Source: a bacterium (GTDB lineage Bacteria > 4484-113 > JAFGCY01). From it: 50,118 nt of DNA. Positions 15,639 to 23,036 of the stretch are shown piece by piece (the stretch's first letter is position 1; every line of letters starts with the position of its first letter). A program made the position numbers and the translations under genes. The notes below the pieces were generated by a model. The model had not been told where the DNA came from. It was given only the letters and a program-made list of their open reading frames with translations, and did no database searches. The DNA lies in the NCBI GenBank assembly GCA_016932385.1, contig JAFGCY010000010.1, forward strand, positions 1-50,118, written 5' to 3'.

Positions 15639-16160
15639 AAGTGAAAGTAGAAAGTTAAAGTGGAAAGTACCTGAAACCCAATGTTGCAATAGGAATGCAC
15701 ATATTACATAACTTATGTAATAATACTTGTATGTCAGTCAAGCACTATCGTGATCTTGTTGCATGGCGCAAGGCGATGGAATTGGTCAAACAGGTGTACC
15801 AACTCACCGTCACCTGGCCTAAGGAAGAGCAATACGGTCTAACCAGCCAGGTTAGGCGCGCCGCCGTTTCCGTTCCGTCCAACATTGCCGAGGGCTACGG
15901 CCGGCGAACATCCAAGGAGTTCATACGTTTTCTCAATGTTGCTCATGGCTCACTCATGGAGGTCGAAACGCAGCTGCAGATAGGCTACCTGCTTGGCTTC
16001 ATGCCTGCGGCTGAATTGGATAAGCTGCTGGACCTGACTTCCGAAACGGGCAAGATTACCTTTGGTCTGATTCAGTCCGCGGAACGTCGGGCCCAGGCAT
16101 AGGCACAGCAGTTCACTCACCGTTCTTCCACTTTCCACTTTCACTTTCCACTTTTACTTG
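15639..16160. mobile_element. Putative heptad-flanked IVP cassette 2
   Basis: Left array 15639-15670 (GTGAAA, GTAGAAA, GTTAAA, GTGGAAA words) and right array 16127-16160 (CCACTTT, TCACTTT words) are inverted relatives. They enclose one plus-strand four-helix-bundle gene that runs against the phage operon. The arms belong to a different heptad family from cassette 1, yet within each cassette the two arms match. The cassette is about 522 bp. Mobility is inferred; no transposase is present. Confidence 0.6.
15731..16102 (+). CDS. Four-helix-bundle protein (IVP/S23 family), antisense copy
   Basis: 123 residues from the ATG at 15731 (MSVKHYRDLVAWRKAMELV). Family motifs are LTSQVRRAAVSVPSNIAEG and HGSLMEVETQLQIG. 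It is a paralogue of the protein at 14244-14609 but diverged well beyond a recent duplication (for example WPKEEQYGL against FPVNERLGL). It is the only plus-strand gene inside the phage late operon, so the late transcript would be antisense to it. No strong Shine-Dalgarno site is seen. The function is unknown; binding to structured RNA or DNA is a reasonable guess from the basic bundle. Confidence 0.9.
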   Translation: MSVKHYRDLVAWRKAMELVKQVYQLTVTWPKEEQYGLTSQVRRAAVSVPSNIAEGYGRRTSKEFIRFLNVAHGSLMEVETQLQIGYLLGFMPAAELDKLLDLTSETGKITFGLIQSAERRAQA

Positions 16161-16198
16161 CTGATTCGACTACAAACGTAGTTTCGCTACTACATAAC

Positions 16199-16609
16199 CT
16201 ACAAATGAATGCGTACCCATACCGCCCCGCTGCCATCCAGCGCTTCCAAGCGGCCGCAGGGGATATCGTTGGTCACGTCGGCCGCCAGGGCGGCGGTCTG
16301 ATCGTCGCTGATAAAGAGCGCGGCTCCCAGGTCGGCCTGGGTGATCGCGCCCGTTTTGGCGAAACTGAACACGCCGGCGGCCTGTACGCGGATACTGAGC
16401 GCAGCGTCGGCGCCGTCCGTGTTGTCGGCCTCCTCGATCGCTACGCCGAGAAGCTTCAGCCCGGCGGTATCGGCGCCCGGTACGCTATAGCCCGTCGCGT
16501 CGGCGCAGACGAACGAGCCCTTGTAGATGTGCGCCCCGGCCTTCACCGGATGCGCGGTGATGATCCCGTCACGGTGCTTGGTGTAACGGTTTTCGGTAAG
16601 TGCGGTCAT
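16199..16609 (-). CDS. Capsid decoration-like protein
   Basis: 136 residues from the ATG at 16609, which has the strong site AGGAGGATCC. The beta-rich sequence (HPVKAGAHIYKGSFVCAD, GYSVPGADTAGLKLLGVAIEEADN, GVFSFAKTGAITQADLGAALFISDDQ) resembles the DUF2190/head-stabilising proteins of other phages. It lies between the protease/scaffold gene and the capsid gene, as such proteins do in Mu-like heads. It probably cements the shell. Confidence 0.65.
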   Translation of the reverse strand: MTALTENRYTKHRDGIITAHPVKAGAHIYKGSFVCADATGYSVPGADTAGLKLLGVAIEEADNTDGADAALSIRVQAAGVFSFAKTGAITQADLGAALFISDDQTAALAADVTNDIPCGRLEALDGSGAVWVRIHL

Positions 16610-16672
16610 TGGATCCTCCTGGATATAGGCCAAAGGCCTGTGTGGTTGGTCGGCAATTCTGCCAGTGTTGAG

Positions 16673-16994
16673 AAAGGCTAAAGGTGAAAGGTTAAAGGTG
16701 AAAGGTGAAAGGTGAAAGGTTAAAGGTTAAAGGGAAAAAGAAGAAACATGTTGCTTCCCTGAAATTGTGAGATACCAATGACATTTCAAGACTGTCTAAA
16801 TTGAGTTGTTGGCATTGGCTAGCTATAAGTGCATTGACTGATTCGTTTCCAACTCAGTCTGGTTCGTATGCAATGCACTAATCTAGGTTTCCTTGAGTGA
16901 ATTGTTTCCACCATTCATCAAAGTTGAATATCGTGCTTCTTGCTAGGTGTGCAAACAACCCCTTTAACCTTTCCCCTTTAACCTTTAACCTTCC
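16673..16994. repeat. Decayed heptad-array element
   Basis: A long left array of GGTGAAA and GGTTAAA words (16673-16734) faces a right array of CCTTTAA words (16959-16994). The roughly 220 bp between them is AT-rich and has no credible gene. It looks like a cassette that has lost its four-helix-bundle gene. The right arm runs into the end of the protease gene, and its repeat supplies that gene's TAA stop codon (16985-16987). Confidence 0.7.
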
Positions 16995-17443
16995 CTTGCT
17001 ATCTCCGCGTACTCCCGCTCGCTCAGGCCCAGCTGCTGAGCCACGCTTTTCTCCGTCACGGACAGCTCGAAGTCCGGTTCGCCCTCGTCGTCGAGCGCCG
17101 CGTCGAGCGGGCAGCAGGCCGGCAGCGCGGAGAAGATCTCCCTGAGCACCTCGTTGAGCGGGGCCTTGCGCCCGTCGGGAAATTCCAGTTCGGAGGGGTG
17201 GTCCTGGCTGGCGGCCAGCGCTTCCTCCAGCCCGGCCTGCTCCATCGCCGGCGTCAGCCGCCCGGCCTCGCGCAGGCTGGCCACGAACAGAGCGGCCTCG
17301 CGCCGCCGTTCGGCCAGTTTCAGGCGCCGGTTCTCGTCGGCCAGGCGCCGGTTGTCCTCGGCCAGCCGCGTCAGCCGGGCCGCCGGGTCGTCATGGGCCG
17401 GGGCGGGATCAGCGCCGCCGGCAGCGTCGTCGTGGTTGCGCAT
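16985..17443 (-). CDS. Nested scaffold protein (gpZ-like)
   Basis: An internal ATG at 17443 (MRNHDDAAGGADP, residue 178 of the gpI-like frame) is preceded by AGTGAGGTGCGT, a fair ribosome site. Starting here gives a 152-residue protein containing only the coiled-coil scaffold part. Mu makes its scaffold gpZ from an in-frame internal start of gene I, so a nested scaffold gene is expected at this place. The internal start is predicted from sequence. Confidence 0.55.
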   Translation of the reverse strand: MRNHDDAAGGADPAPAHDDPAARLTRLAEDNRRLADENRRLKLAERRREAALFVASLREAGRLTPAMEQAGLEEALAASQDHPSELEFPDGRKAPLNEVLREIFSALPACCPLDAALDDEGEPDFELSVTEKSVAQQLGLSEREYAEIAREG

Positions 17444-17974
17444 ACGCACCTCACTGAATACATGGATTACATGCGGCATCCGCCGCGGGGCAGGCCCGGC
17501 CTGCCGGGAGGACAGGGCACGGCCCTGGTTCGTCGTCGGTTCCGTTTCGTTATCGTTGACACGCGGGGGCAGCGGTGGCAATCCTTTTACCGCCGGCGGC
17601 CGCGCGCCCAGGAGGGCCACGGCTCGCAGGTACGGCCCGCGCCCGTCGAGGTCTTGGTAGATCTCCGCCGAGCGGCCGGGATAGCGTCCGGCGTCCAGCG
17701 CGTCGGCCACCGCGGCCGGCACGTGCGTCAGGTCCGCCGCCAGGTATTCGCCGTCGAATACCAGGTCGCCGACCAGCCCCAGCGCCGGCCCGTGCTCTTC
17801 GTGGTCGATGTTCACCGGCGCGCAGTGGTAGTGCGGGTCGTAGTTCTCCGCCAGCCGCGCCAGGTCGGCGGCGCTGAAGCTGACCGGCTGCCCGTCGTCG
17901 GCGATGTACTGGCCGGGGCGCAGGATCGCCACCCGCCGGTAGGCCGCCTGGTTGTCTCGGTTACTCGTCGTCAT
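16985..17974 (-). CDS. Mu gpI-like prohead protease/scaffold
   Basis: 329 residues. The N-terminal half matches the Mu protease I family: RVAILRPGQYI, then NIDHEEHG (55-62) and GRSAEIY with Ser102, which should provide the His and Ser of the prohead protease active site. The C-terminal half is a coiled-coil scaffold (DDPAARLTRLAEDNRRLADE, LKLAERRREAALFVASLREA). A Pro-rich linker joins them. The start overlaps the portal stop by 14 bases, implying coupled translation. The stop codon lies in a heptad array, so the native C-terminus may have been altered. Confidence 0.85.
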   Translation of the reverse strand: MTTSNRDNQAAYRRVAILRPGQYIADDGQPVSFSAADLARLAENYDPHYHCAPVNIDHEEHGPALGLVGDLVFDGEYLAADLTHVPAAVADALDAGRYPGRSAEIYQDLDGRGPYLRAVALLGARPPAVKGLPPLPPRVNDNETEPTTNQGRALSSRQAGPAPRRMPHVIHVFSEVRMRNHDDAAGGADPAPAHDDPAARLTRLAEDNRRLADENRRLKLAERRREAALFVASLREAGRLTPAMEQAGLEEALAASQDHPSELEFPDGRKAPLNEVLREIFSALPACCPLDAALDDEGEPDFELSVTEKSVAQQLGLSEREYAEIAREG

Positions 17975-19322
17975 CGTTTACTCCTGTCGTGATTGCCGCG
18001 GTTTCCGCGGCTTCCGCCGGCGCCGGTTCGCGGCCGTAGCGCGCGTAGAGCGCGGCGGGATCGAGGCTCAAGCCCTGTTCGTTAAAGAAGCGGTCGATCT
18101 CCAGCTGCAGCTTGAGGTCCTCGTCGGCGGGCGGGGCCAGCTGCCAGGTCGGATAGCGCCGCGCGGCCGCCGGCACGTTGAGGTCGACGATCCAGCGCAC
18201 CAGCTGGCCGTTGACGGCACTCATCAGCGCCTGGGCGTCCTGGCGGACGATATCGGCGCGCACCGCCTGGTGCACCCGCCCCAGGGCGTAGGCCCCGCGT
18301 TCGCCGGCCTCGGTGGTCAGCGTCTGGCCGAGAAGCGCCTTGCTCATCTCGCGGTTTAAAAACTCCGCCAGCTCGCGATAGGTCTGGGCCGAACCGCTGC
18401 GCTGGGCCTCCAGCAGCGAAAGCTCCACGCCCTCGGGCACGACGAGCCCCGTCTCCTGCTGGATCGAGCCGATGATGCGGCGGTAGCCCTGCTTCTCCTT
18501 GGCGCTGGCCGCCAGCGGATGCTTCAGCACCGCCGTCGGCGAGCCGTATTTCTCCGCGAACATCAGCCAGAACCTGAGCGCCTGGCGCTTGAAGTAGGCC
18601 AGCCACCAGACGCTTCTCAGCTGCGGCAGGCCGTAGGGATTCTCGTAGCGCCCGTACGGCGCGAAGACGATGAACTTGCGCTCCGGCAGCTGCTCGCCCC
18701 GGACGGGCTCGGCCGCGGTCAGGAGGCGCAGCTCGGAGTCCGCCGTGAAGACGAAGCGCCGCGGATGCCGCGCCAACAACGCCTTCGGCAGCAGCAGAAG
18801 CGCTTCGTCCCGGCTGCCCTTCTCCCTTCTCCCTTGAACCTTGAACCTTTCCCAAAGGACTTCGCTGACCGCCAGCCCGTAGGGCACGGCGTCCAACAGC
18901 TCCGCCAGGGCGCGCTCGAAGCCGCCGCTGCCGGGACGCCGCCCGGCGATGTGCTCAAGCGCGCGGCGCACCAACCCGGCGCAGTGCCGGGCCGAAGACG
19001 TTTCGTCCGCCGGCACCACGCGGCGCTCCCAGCTGAGTACGGCCGCCTTGCGCTGGGCGGTCAGCGCCGCCAGATGCGCGTCCTTGTCCAGCGCTTCCTC
19101 GAAGAGACCGTAGGGCCACTGGTAGGCGCTGTCGGGCTGCTGGTTCGCCAGCAGCGGGTCGCGGTTGGGGCGCACCCCCAGCCAACCGGCCAGCGGTTCG
19201 TAGAGGTCGGTGGCGATGCCCGCCACCTCGCGGGCCAGCGCCGCTGTTCCCCGCGCCGGCTGGTCTGGCGCGGCCGGCTGCGCCGCCCGTCGGTTGGTTT
19301 GTTTTCTCGGCCAAAACCACAT
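17961..19322 (-). CDS. Portal protein, Mu gp29-like (DUF935)
   Basis: 453 residues. It has gp29/DUF935 hallmarks: DAHLAALTAQRKAAVLSWERRVVP, AVPYGLAVSEVLWE, RYENPYGLPQLRSVWWLAYFKRQALRFWLMFAEKYGSP, and VPEGVELSLLEAQ. Twelve copies should form the DNA channel at the capsid vertex. At about residues 157-169 the frame reads through a heptad repeat tract (18817-18853), giving FKVQGRREKGS in a surface loop. The gene overlaps the protease start and lies 28 bp after the terminase stop. Confidence 0.9.
   Translation of the reverse strand: MWFWPRKQTNRRAAQPAAPDQPARGTAALAREVAGIATDLYEPLAGWLGVRPNRDPLLANQQPDSAYQWPYGLFEEALDKDAHLAALTAQRKAAVLSWERRVVPADETSSARHCAGLVRRALEHIAGRRPGSGGFERALAELLDAVPYGLAVSEVLWERFKVQGRREKGSRDEALLLLPKALLARHPRRFVFTADSELRLLTAAEPVRGEQLPERKFIVFAPYGRYENPYGLPQLRSVWWLAYFKRQALRFWLMFAEKYGSPTAVLKHPLAASAKEKQGYRRIIGSIQQETGLVVPEGVELSLLEAQRSGSAQTYRELAEFLNREMSKALLGQTLTTEAGERGAYALGRVHQAVRADIVRQDAQALMSAVNGQLVRWIVDLNVPAAARRYPTWQLAPPADEDLKLQLEIDRFFNEQGLSLDPAALYARYGREPAPAEAAETAAITTGVNDDDE
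18817..18853 (-). repeat. Heptad tract inside portal gene
   Basis: On the coding strand the words GGGAAAG, GTTCAAG, GTTCAAG, GGAGAAG, GGAGAAG follow one another with 7-bp period. This is the same style as the arrays at the gene junctions, but it is translated in frame and adds a basic loop to the portal. Confidence 0.75.
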
Positions 19323-19350
19323 ATGTTGCTCCGTTTAACTAGTTGCTTGT

Positions 19351-20886
19351 TCAGAACCCGCCCGTGGCTCCGCGACCGGCGAAGGCGTGGGTTTCGCTGT
19401 GGCCGGTCCGCGTCGCGACGCCCAGCACGCCTTGGTCGCCGTGCTCCAGGGCGAGAAGCGTCTCCAGCCCGCGCGCGAAGGCATCGAGCTGGTCGTCGTG
19501 GGCGCCGGCGGGATACTCCAGCGCCTCGCTCCGGAACTCCGCCACCCAGGCTCCGGCGGTGGGCAGCAGGATCGCCCCGCGTGCGGCATGCACCGCGGCG
19601 GCTTCGATCCTGACCGCCTTGGGCCGGTTGTCGGAGAGCGCGCTGACGGGCAGGCCCGCCTCCCAGGCCCGCTGGCTGAGCACCGCCTGGTAGGCCGTGC
19701 TCTCGATGCCGATCAGCCGCGGCAGCCACTGCCGGTTGAGCCGCGCCAGTTGCGTAAGCTGCGCCGAGAAGCGCAGCCGGTCGCGCAGCAGGTCGAGCAG
19801 GTAGATCCGCGGCGCGGCGGCGGACCCGGCCAGCCCCAGCACGCAGGCCGCGAAGTAGTCGTGGCGGCTCTGCTCGCCCACCGCCGGATCGACGCCGATC
19901 GCCACCGTCAGCGGCTCCGGGCCCAGGTACCACTGCCCGCCGGCCTGCTTCAGCTGCGCCGGGTCGTAGCTCAGGAAATCGCCGGCGCGGAACACCTGGC
20001 CCGCCAGGCTCAGCGGCTGGTTCAGGAATTCCTGGGCGAAGGCGCGGTCGCCGATCTCGCGCTGGCGCTCCGCCAGGCGCGCCTTGGTCCAGCGCCCGGG
20101 CCACAGCGGCTCGCCGGCGGCGGTATAGGCGCTGTGGCGGATCACCCGCCAGTGGGCGGACTCCGTCTCCTGGTGGCGTTCCAGCCATTTCGCCAGCGCG
20201 CTGTCGTGGTGCAGGAGCGTGCCCAGCCAGACCAGGCTGCCCTGCTTGACGTCGAGCGCGTTGAGCACGACGTGGTCCAGCCAGGCCGCCAGCTTGCGCC
20301 GCTGGTCGGGGTTGCGCACCGCCTGGTCGTCCTCGGGATCGTCGAGGATCACCAGGTCCAGGCGCCGCCCGGCGGTGAGCTGGCCGCGGATCTTGTTCAG
20401 GGTACCCGACGCGCTCACCCGCGCCCCGTTCGCGAGTACGATCTCGCCGTCCGAGTAGGCCACCTGTTGGCCCTTCATGTCGCGGGCGGGACCCAGGCGA
20501 GCGCGCCAGGCCGGAGGGAGGAGTTTGTTGGTTTCGATTTCGTTGACGATCTGGCGCAGCTTGACCTGCGCCTCCTCGCGGTTGGCGGCGATCAGCATGA
20601 TGTTCTTCTTCTCGCCGCGGAGCAGTTCGTGCAGGGTCAGCGCCACCGTGCCCAGCGTCGTCTTGGCGTGCTCGCGCGGCAGCACGCCGATCAGCCGCCG
20701 GCCGGGCTGCATCGCCTCGTCCAGCGCCGCGCACAGCTCGCGCTGGTAGTCCGCGGCCGGGTCGGTCAGCAGGTGCCCCAGCATCAGCGAGGCGAAGGTC
20801 AACAGCGGCAGCGCGAATTTCAGCCGCTCGCGCACCATCGCTTTCATCAGCCGGTTCAACCGGCCGGCCAACTCGGTGGTATTCAC
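19351..20886 (-). CDS. Terminase large subunit, Mu gp28-like
   Basis: 511 residues. The ATPase domain has an unusual Walker A (VLPREHAKTT, residues 68-77) and Walker B LVILDD (D182, D183). The RNase H-like nuclease domain has AIGVDP (D333), GIES (E395) and GAHDDQLDAF (D464, D465, D468). All catalytic carboxylates are present. The Walker A with REHAKT replaces the usual GKT/GKS form but is known among gp28-type terminases. It packages DNA through the portal encoded next. The start overlaps the small-subunit stop by 4 bases. Confidence 0.92.
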   Translation of the reverse strand: MNTTELAGRLNRLMKAMVRERLKFALPLLTFASLMLGHLLTDPAADYQRELCAALDEAMQPGRRLIGVLPREHAKTTLGTVALTLHELLRGEKKNIMLIAANREEAQVKLRQIVNEIETNKLLPPAWRARLGPARDMKGQQVAYSDGEIVLANGARVSASGTLNKIRGQLTAGRRLDLVILDDPEDDQAVRNPDQRRKLAAWLDHVVLNALDVKQGSLVWLGTLLHHDSALAKWLERHQETESAHWRVIRHSAYTAAGEPLWPGRWTKARLAERQREIGDRAFAQEFLNQPLSLAGQVFRAGDFLSYDPAQLKQAGGQWYLGPEPLTVAIGVDPAVGEQSRHDYFAACVLGLAGSAAAPRIYLLDLLRDRLRFSAQLTQLARLNRQWLPRLIGIESTAYQAVLSQRAWEAGLPVSALSDNRPKAVRIEAAAVHAARGAILLPTAGAWVAEFRSEALEYPAGAHDDQLDAFARGLETLLALEHGDQGVLGVATRTGHSETHAFAGRGATGGF

Positions 20887-21533
20887 TGCGACCCCCCGGG
20901 CTGCGCGGCGTCGAGCTGGCGCTGGACCTCGGGGTCGTCCTCCAGCACGTCGAGCACGCGCCGCGTCTCCTCGATCACCTGCACCAGGTTCAGGCCGGCG
21001 GTGTCGTCCTCGACGGGCGCATCGCCCGCGGCTGGGGCGGGCAGCTTGTCCAGAAGGCGCAGGGCGTCCAGCAGCTCCTTGGGCCCCTCGGCCAGCAGCA
21101 GGAACTCGGTCAGCCGCACGCCGGCCAGGCGCACGATCAACTCGCGGCCGACCTCGGGCGCCAGCGCGTTGAACAGCCGCGCCCGCCGCGACTCGGCCTG
21201 GTCGGCCTTGAGCCGCTTGCGCAGCTGCTCCTTGGTCAGGCCGGTGGCGCGGAACCAGCCGCCCGCGGGGGTGATCCCGCAGGCCGCGGCCCAGACCGCC
21301 AGCCGCGCCAGGTCGTCCTCCAATGCGGTCTCCACCGTGTCCACCGGCGCCAGCATTTCATCCGCGCCGGGGAAAAGCATCTCAGCCGCCTCGTCCGGGA
21401 CGGGCTCGATCCGCGCATCGCTGCCACTGCCGTTGCCGTTGCCGTTGGCCGTCGCGGCGGACGCGTCGTGCCCATTGGATATGGGATTCTTCCGGTCGCG
21501 TTTACGGGGCTTGTTGTCAGTTGATGTATGCAT
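20883..21533 (-). CDS. Small terminase subunit candidate
   Basis: 216 residues. An Asn/Gly/Ser-rich N-terminus is followed by an acidic segment and a helical domain with a helix-turn-helix-like stretch (WFRATGLTKEQLRKRLKADQ). A long C-terminal helix pair (LLDALRLLDKLPAP, VIEETRRVLDVLEDDPEVQRQL) follows. Its position directly before the large terminase with a 4-base overlap supports the assignment. No diagnostic motif was recognised. The ribosome site is weak. Confidence 0.6.
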   Translation of the reverse strand: MHTSTDNKPRKRDRKNPISNGHDASAATANGNGNGSGSDARIEPVPDEAAEMLFPGADEMLAPVDTVETALEDDLARLAVWAAACGITPAGGWFRATGLTKEQLRKRLKADQAESRRARLFNALAPEVGRELIVRLAGVRLTEFLLLAEGPKELLDALRLLDKLPAPAAGDAPVEDDTAGLNLVQVIEETRRVLDVLEDDPEVQRQLDAAQPGGSQ

Positions 21534-21574
21534 ATTTATTCACTTCCGTTTTCGGTTCGGGTTGTTGGGGTTGG

Positions 21575-21865
21575 TTAGAAGCTGCCGGCCAATGGTGTGG
21601 CGCGGTTGGGCAAGGGCTTGAAGCACTCCGGAAAAAGGTCCCAGGTGGCCACCGGTCGCCCCAAGTGTTTGGACAGCGCGCGGCAGATCCGCCCGGCGAA
21701 GGCCGCTGTGGGCCTGACGCGCCCCGTTTCGACGTGGGAAATCGCGGAGCGGGCGACGACCGCCAGCCTGGCCAGCTCGCGCTGGGTCAGCCCCGCCGAC
21801 TCCCGCCAATCCTTCAGCTTCATCCGTGAATCGAACGTTGCCATAATGACGTATTCTCTCTGCAT
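21575..21865 (-). CDS. XRE-family (Cro-like) regulator
   Basis: 96 residues with a clear helix-turn-helix (DWRESAGLTQRELARLAVVARSAISHVETGRVRPT). A basic C-terminal arm follows. The ATG at 21865 is preceded by GAGGTGG at a long spacing; a second ATG at 21844 is possible. It is the first gene of the minus-strand transcript that runs into the terminase genes 42 bp further on, with no early phage genes in between. It faces the S24 repressor and probably competes for shared operators. Confidence 0.8.
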   Translation of the reverse strand: MQREYVIMATFDSRMKLKDWRESAGLTQRELARLAVVARSAISHVETGRVRPTAAFAGRICRALSKHLGRPVATWDLFPECFKPLPNRATPLAGSF

Positions 21866-21891
21866 AAATATTCATTCCACCTCGCATGCAA

Positions 21892-21919
21892 ATTGTACCG
21901 GATGGCTGGTAATTGTCAA
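21892..21919 (-). promoter_or_regulatory. Lytic-side promoter
   Basis: On the minus strand a consensus TTGACA (21919-21914), a 16-bp spacer and TACAAT (21897-21892). Transcription would begin near 21885 and read the Cro-like gene and then the structural genes. Confidence 0.75.
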
Positions 21920-21924
21920 GTTGT

Positions 21925-21935
21925 GTATCATATAC
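21925..21935. promoter_or_regulatory. Operator candidate between divergent promoters
   Basis: GTAT-CAT-ATAC is an 11-bp dyad placed between the two divergent promoters, near the -35 boxes of both. It would suit a repressor/Cro-type dimer. Only position and symmetry support it. Confidence 0.35.
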
Positions 21936-21944
21936 TAACCGATA

Positions 21945-21973
21945 TTAACATTTCGGGCATTTTGCGCTATAAT
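21945..21973 (+). promoter_or_regulatory. Repressor promoter, leaderless
   Basis: TTAACA (21945-21950), a 17-bp spacer and a perfect TATAAT (21968-21973). The ATG of the repressor at 21979 lies where transcription should start, and no Shine-Dalgarno site fits between, so the message is predicted to be leaderless, like lambda cI from PRM. Confidence 0.8.
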
Positions 21974-21978
21974 ATGGT

Positions 21979-22707
21979 ATGCCGCTTAGTACGACAACGA
22001 TCCGCCAACTGGCGCTGCTGATGCGGGTGGCGCGGCTGAGGGCCGGGCTGGACCAGACCGAGCTGGCCGGGCGCCTGGGCGTCTCGCAGCCGACGGTCTC
22101 GCGCTGGGAGGGATCCGGCATCCGGCCGCCCCGCGCGCAGCTGGAGAGCTGGCTGGAGCACTGCCGCGACGGGCTGGCGCCCGAGGTGGTGCTGGCGCTG
22201 ACCGGCCTGCCCGCGCGGCTGGACGATCCCGAGGCGGACGAACTGGCGCTCAGCCACGAGATCCGCCGGCTGGCGCGGCTGGTGGCGGGCGGCGCGGTGC
22301 TGGCCCACGAGGCACAGGTGCCCTGCTACGCCGACGTCGCGGCGGGCGTCGGGGAGTGCCAGGAGCAGCGCATGGCGGCGCGGATGGAGCTGTCCGTGCC
22401 GCGCCACGTCTACGAGCAGGATCCCGGCAGCTACGCCTTGCGCGTGTTCGGCGACAGCATGTCGCCGCAGCTTTTAGACGGCGACATCGTGGTGGTCTCG
22501 CCGGCGGCGCCCTTGATCGACGGCTGCACCGTGGCGGCCTACATCGAGCCCGACGGCGACGTGGTCAAGCTCTACCGGCGGCTGCCCGACGGCGGCGCGC
22601 TTCTCGTGCCGGCCAACCCGCGCTACCCGGCGGTGATGCTGAGCGCCGGCGGCGAGCGCGAGGGCCGCATCTGGGGCCGCGTCGTGCTGGTGCAGCGGGA
22701 TCTGTAG
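21979..22707 (+). CDS. S24-family phage repressor (CI/LexA-like)
   Basis: 242 residues. The N-terminal helix-turn-helix (LRAGLDQTELAGRLGVSQPTVSRWE) is followed by a linker and an S24 peptidase domain. Catalytic Ser160 lies in GDSMSPQLLDGD and Lys197 in DVVKLYRR. The likely self-cleavage bond is Ala122-Gly123 in DVAAGVGE. The protein should repress the divergent Cro-like/structural transcript and be inactivated by RecA-stimulated self-cleavage, linking the block to DNA damage. All key residues are intact. Confidence 0.9.
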   Translation: MPLSTTTIRQLALLMRVARLRAGLDQTELAGRLGVSQPTVSRWEGSGIRPPRAQLESWLEHCRDGLAPEVVLALTGLPARLDDPEADELALSHEIRRLARLVAGGAVLAHEAQVPCYADVAAGVGECQEQRMAARMELSVPRHVYEQDPGSYALRVFGDSMSPQLLDGDIVVVSPAAPLIDGCTVAAYIEPDGDVVKLYRRLPDGGALLVPANPRYPAVMLSAGGEREGRIWGRVVLVQRDL

Positions 22708-23036
22708 GGGAGTTATCAGTGAGCAGCACCCAGTTGTCAGAAGAAGAAGTAGAGCAAGCCCCCGTGCTTGCGGAACAAGTCAAAGTAGGGGCGTCCCGCC
22801 ATGGCAGGACTGTGCGCCTTTTATTCATGCGAGTTCAGCCGCCGGGACGAGTCTCAGGCCCGCCCGGTGCGGCTTGCCGGCTGGTCAGGCCAGGGCTAGT
22901 CTTAGACCAGCCCCTACGACGCCTGGCAATGTAGATCTTCAACGTGGGGCGGACGGCCCGTCTGCCGTTGCTCCACAGGTATTTTTTGCCCGCGACCTTA
23001 ACCGGCACTCCGCCGTCCACCACCCACAGCATCTCT

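Noticed and set aside
14244..16102. Diversity-generating retroelement with Avd-like proteins
   Set aside because: No reverse transcriptase, template repeat or adenine-biased variable repeat was found near the four-helix-bundle genes.
13623..16994. Heptad arrays as CRISPR
   Set aside because: Units are 7 bp, degenerate and without spacers; no cas genes are present.
19387..21621. 744-codon plus-strand frame over the terminase genes
   Set aside because: The terminase motifs lie on the minus strand; the antisense frame is compositional.
6308..22707. Attachment-site direct repeats around the prophage block
   Set aside because: I compared both flanks by eye and found no convincing duplicated core; shared words belong to the dispersed repeat families.
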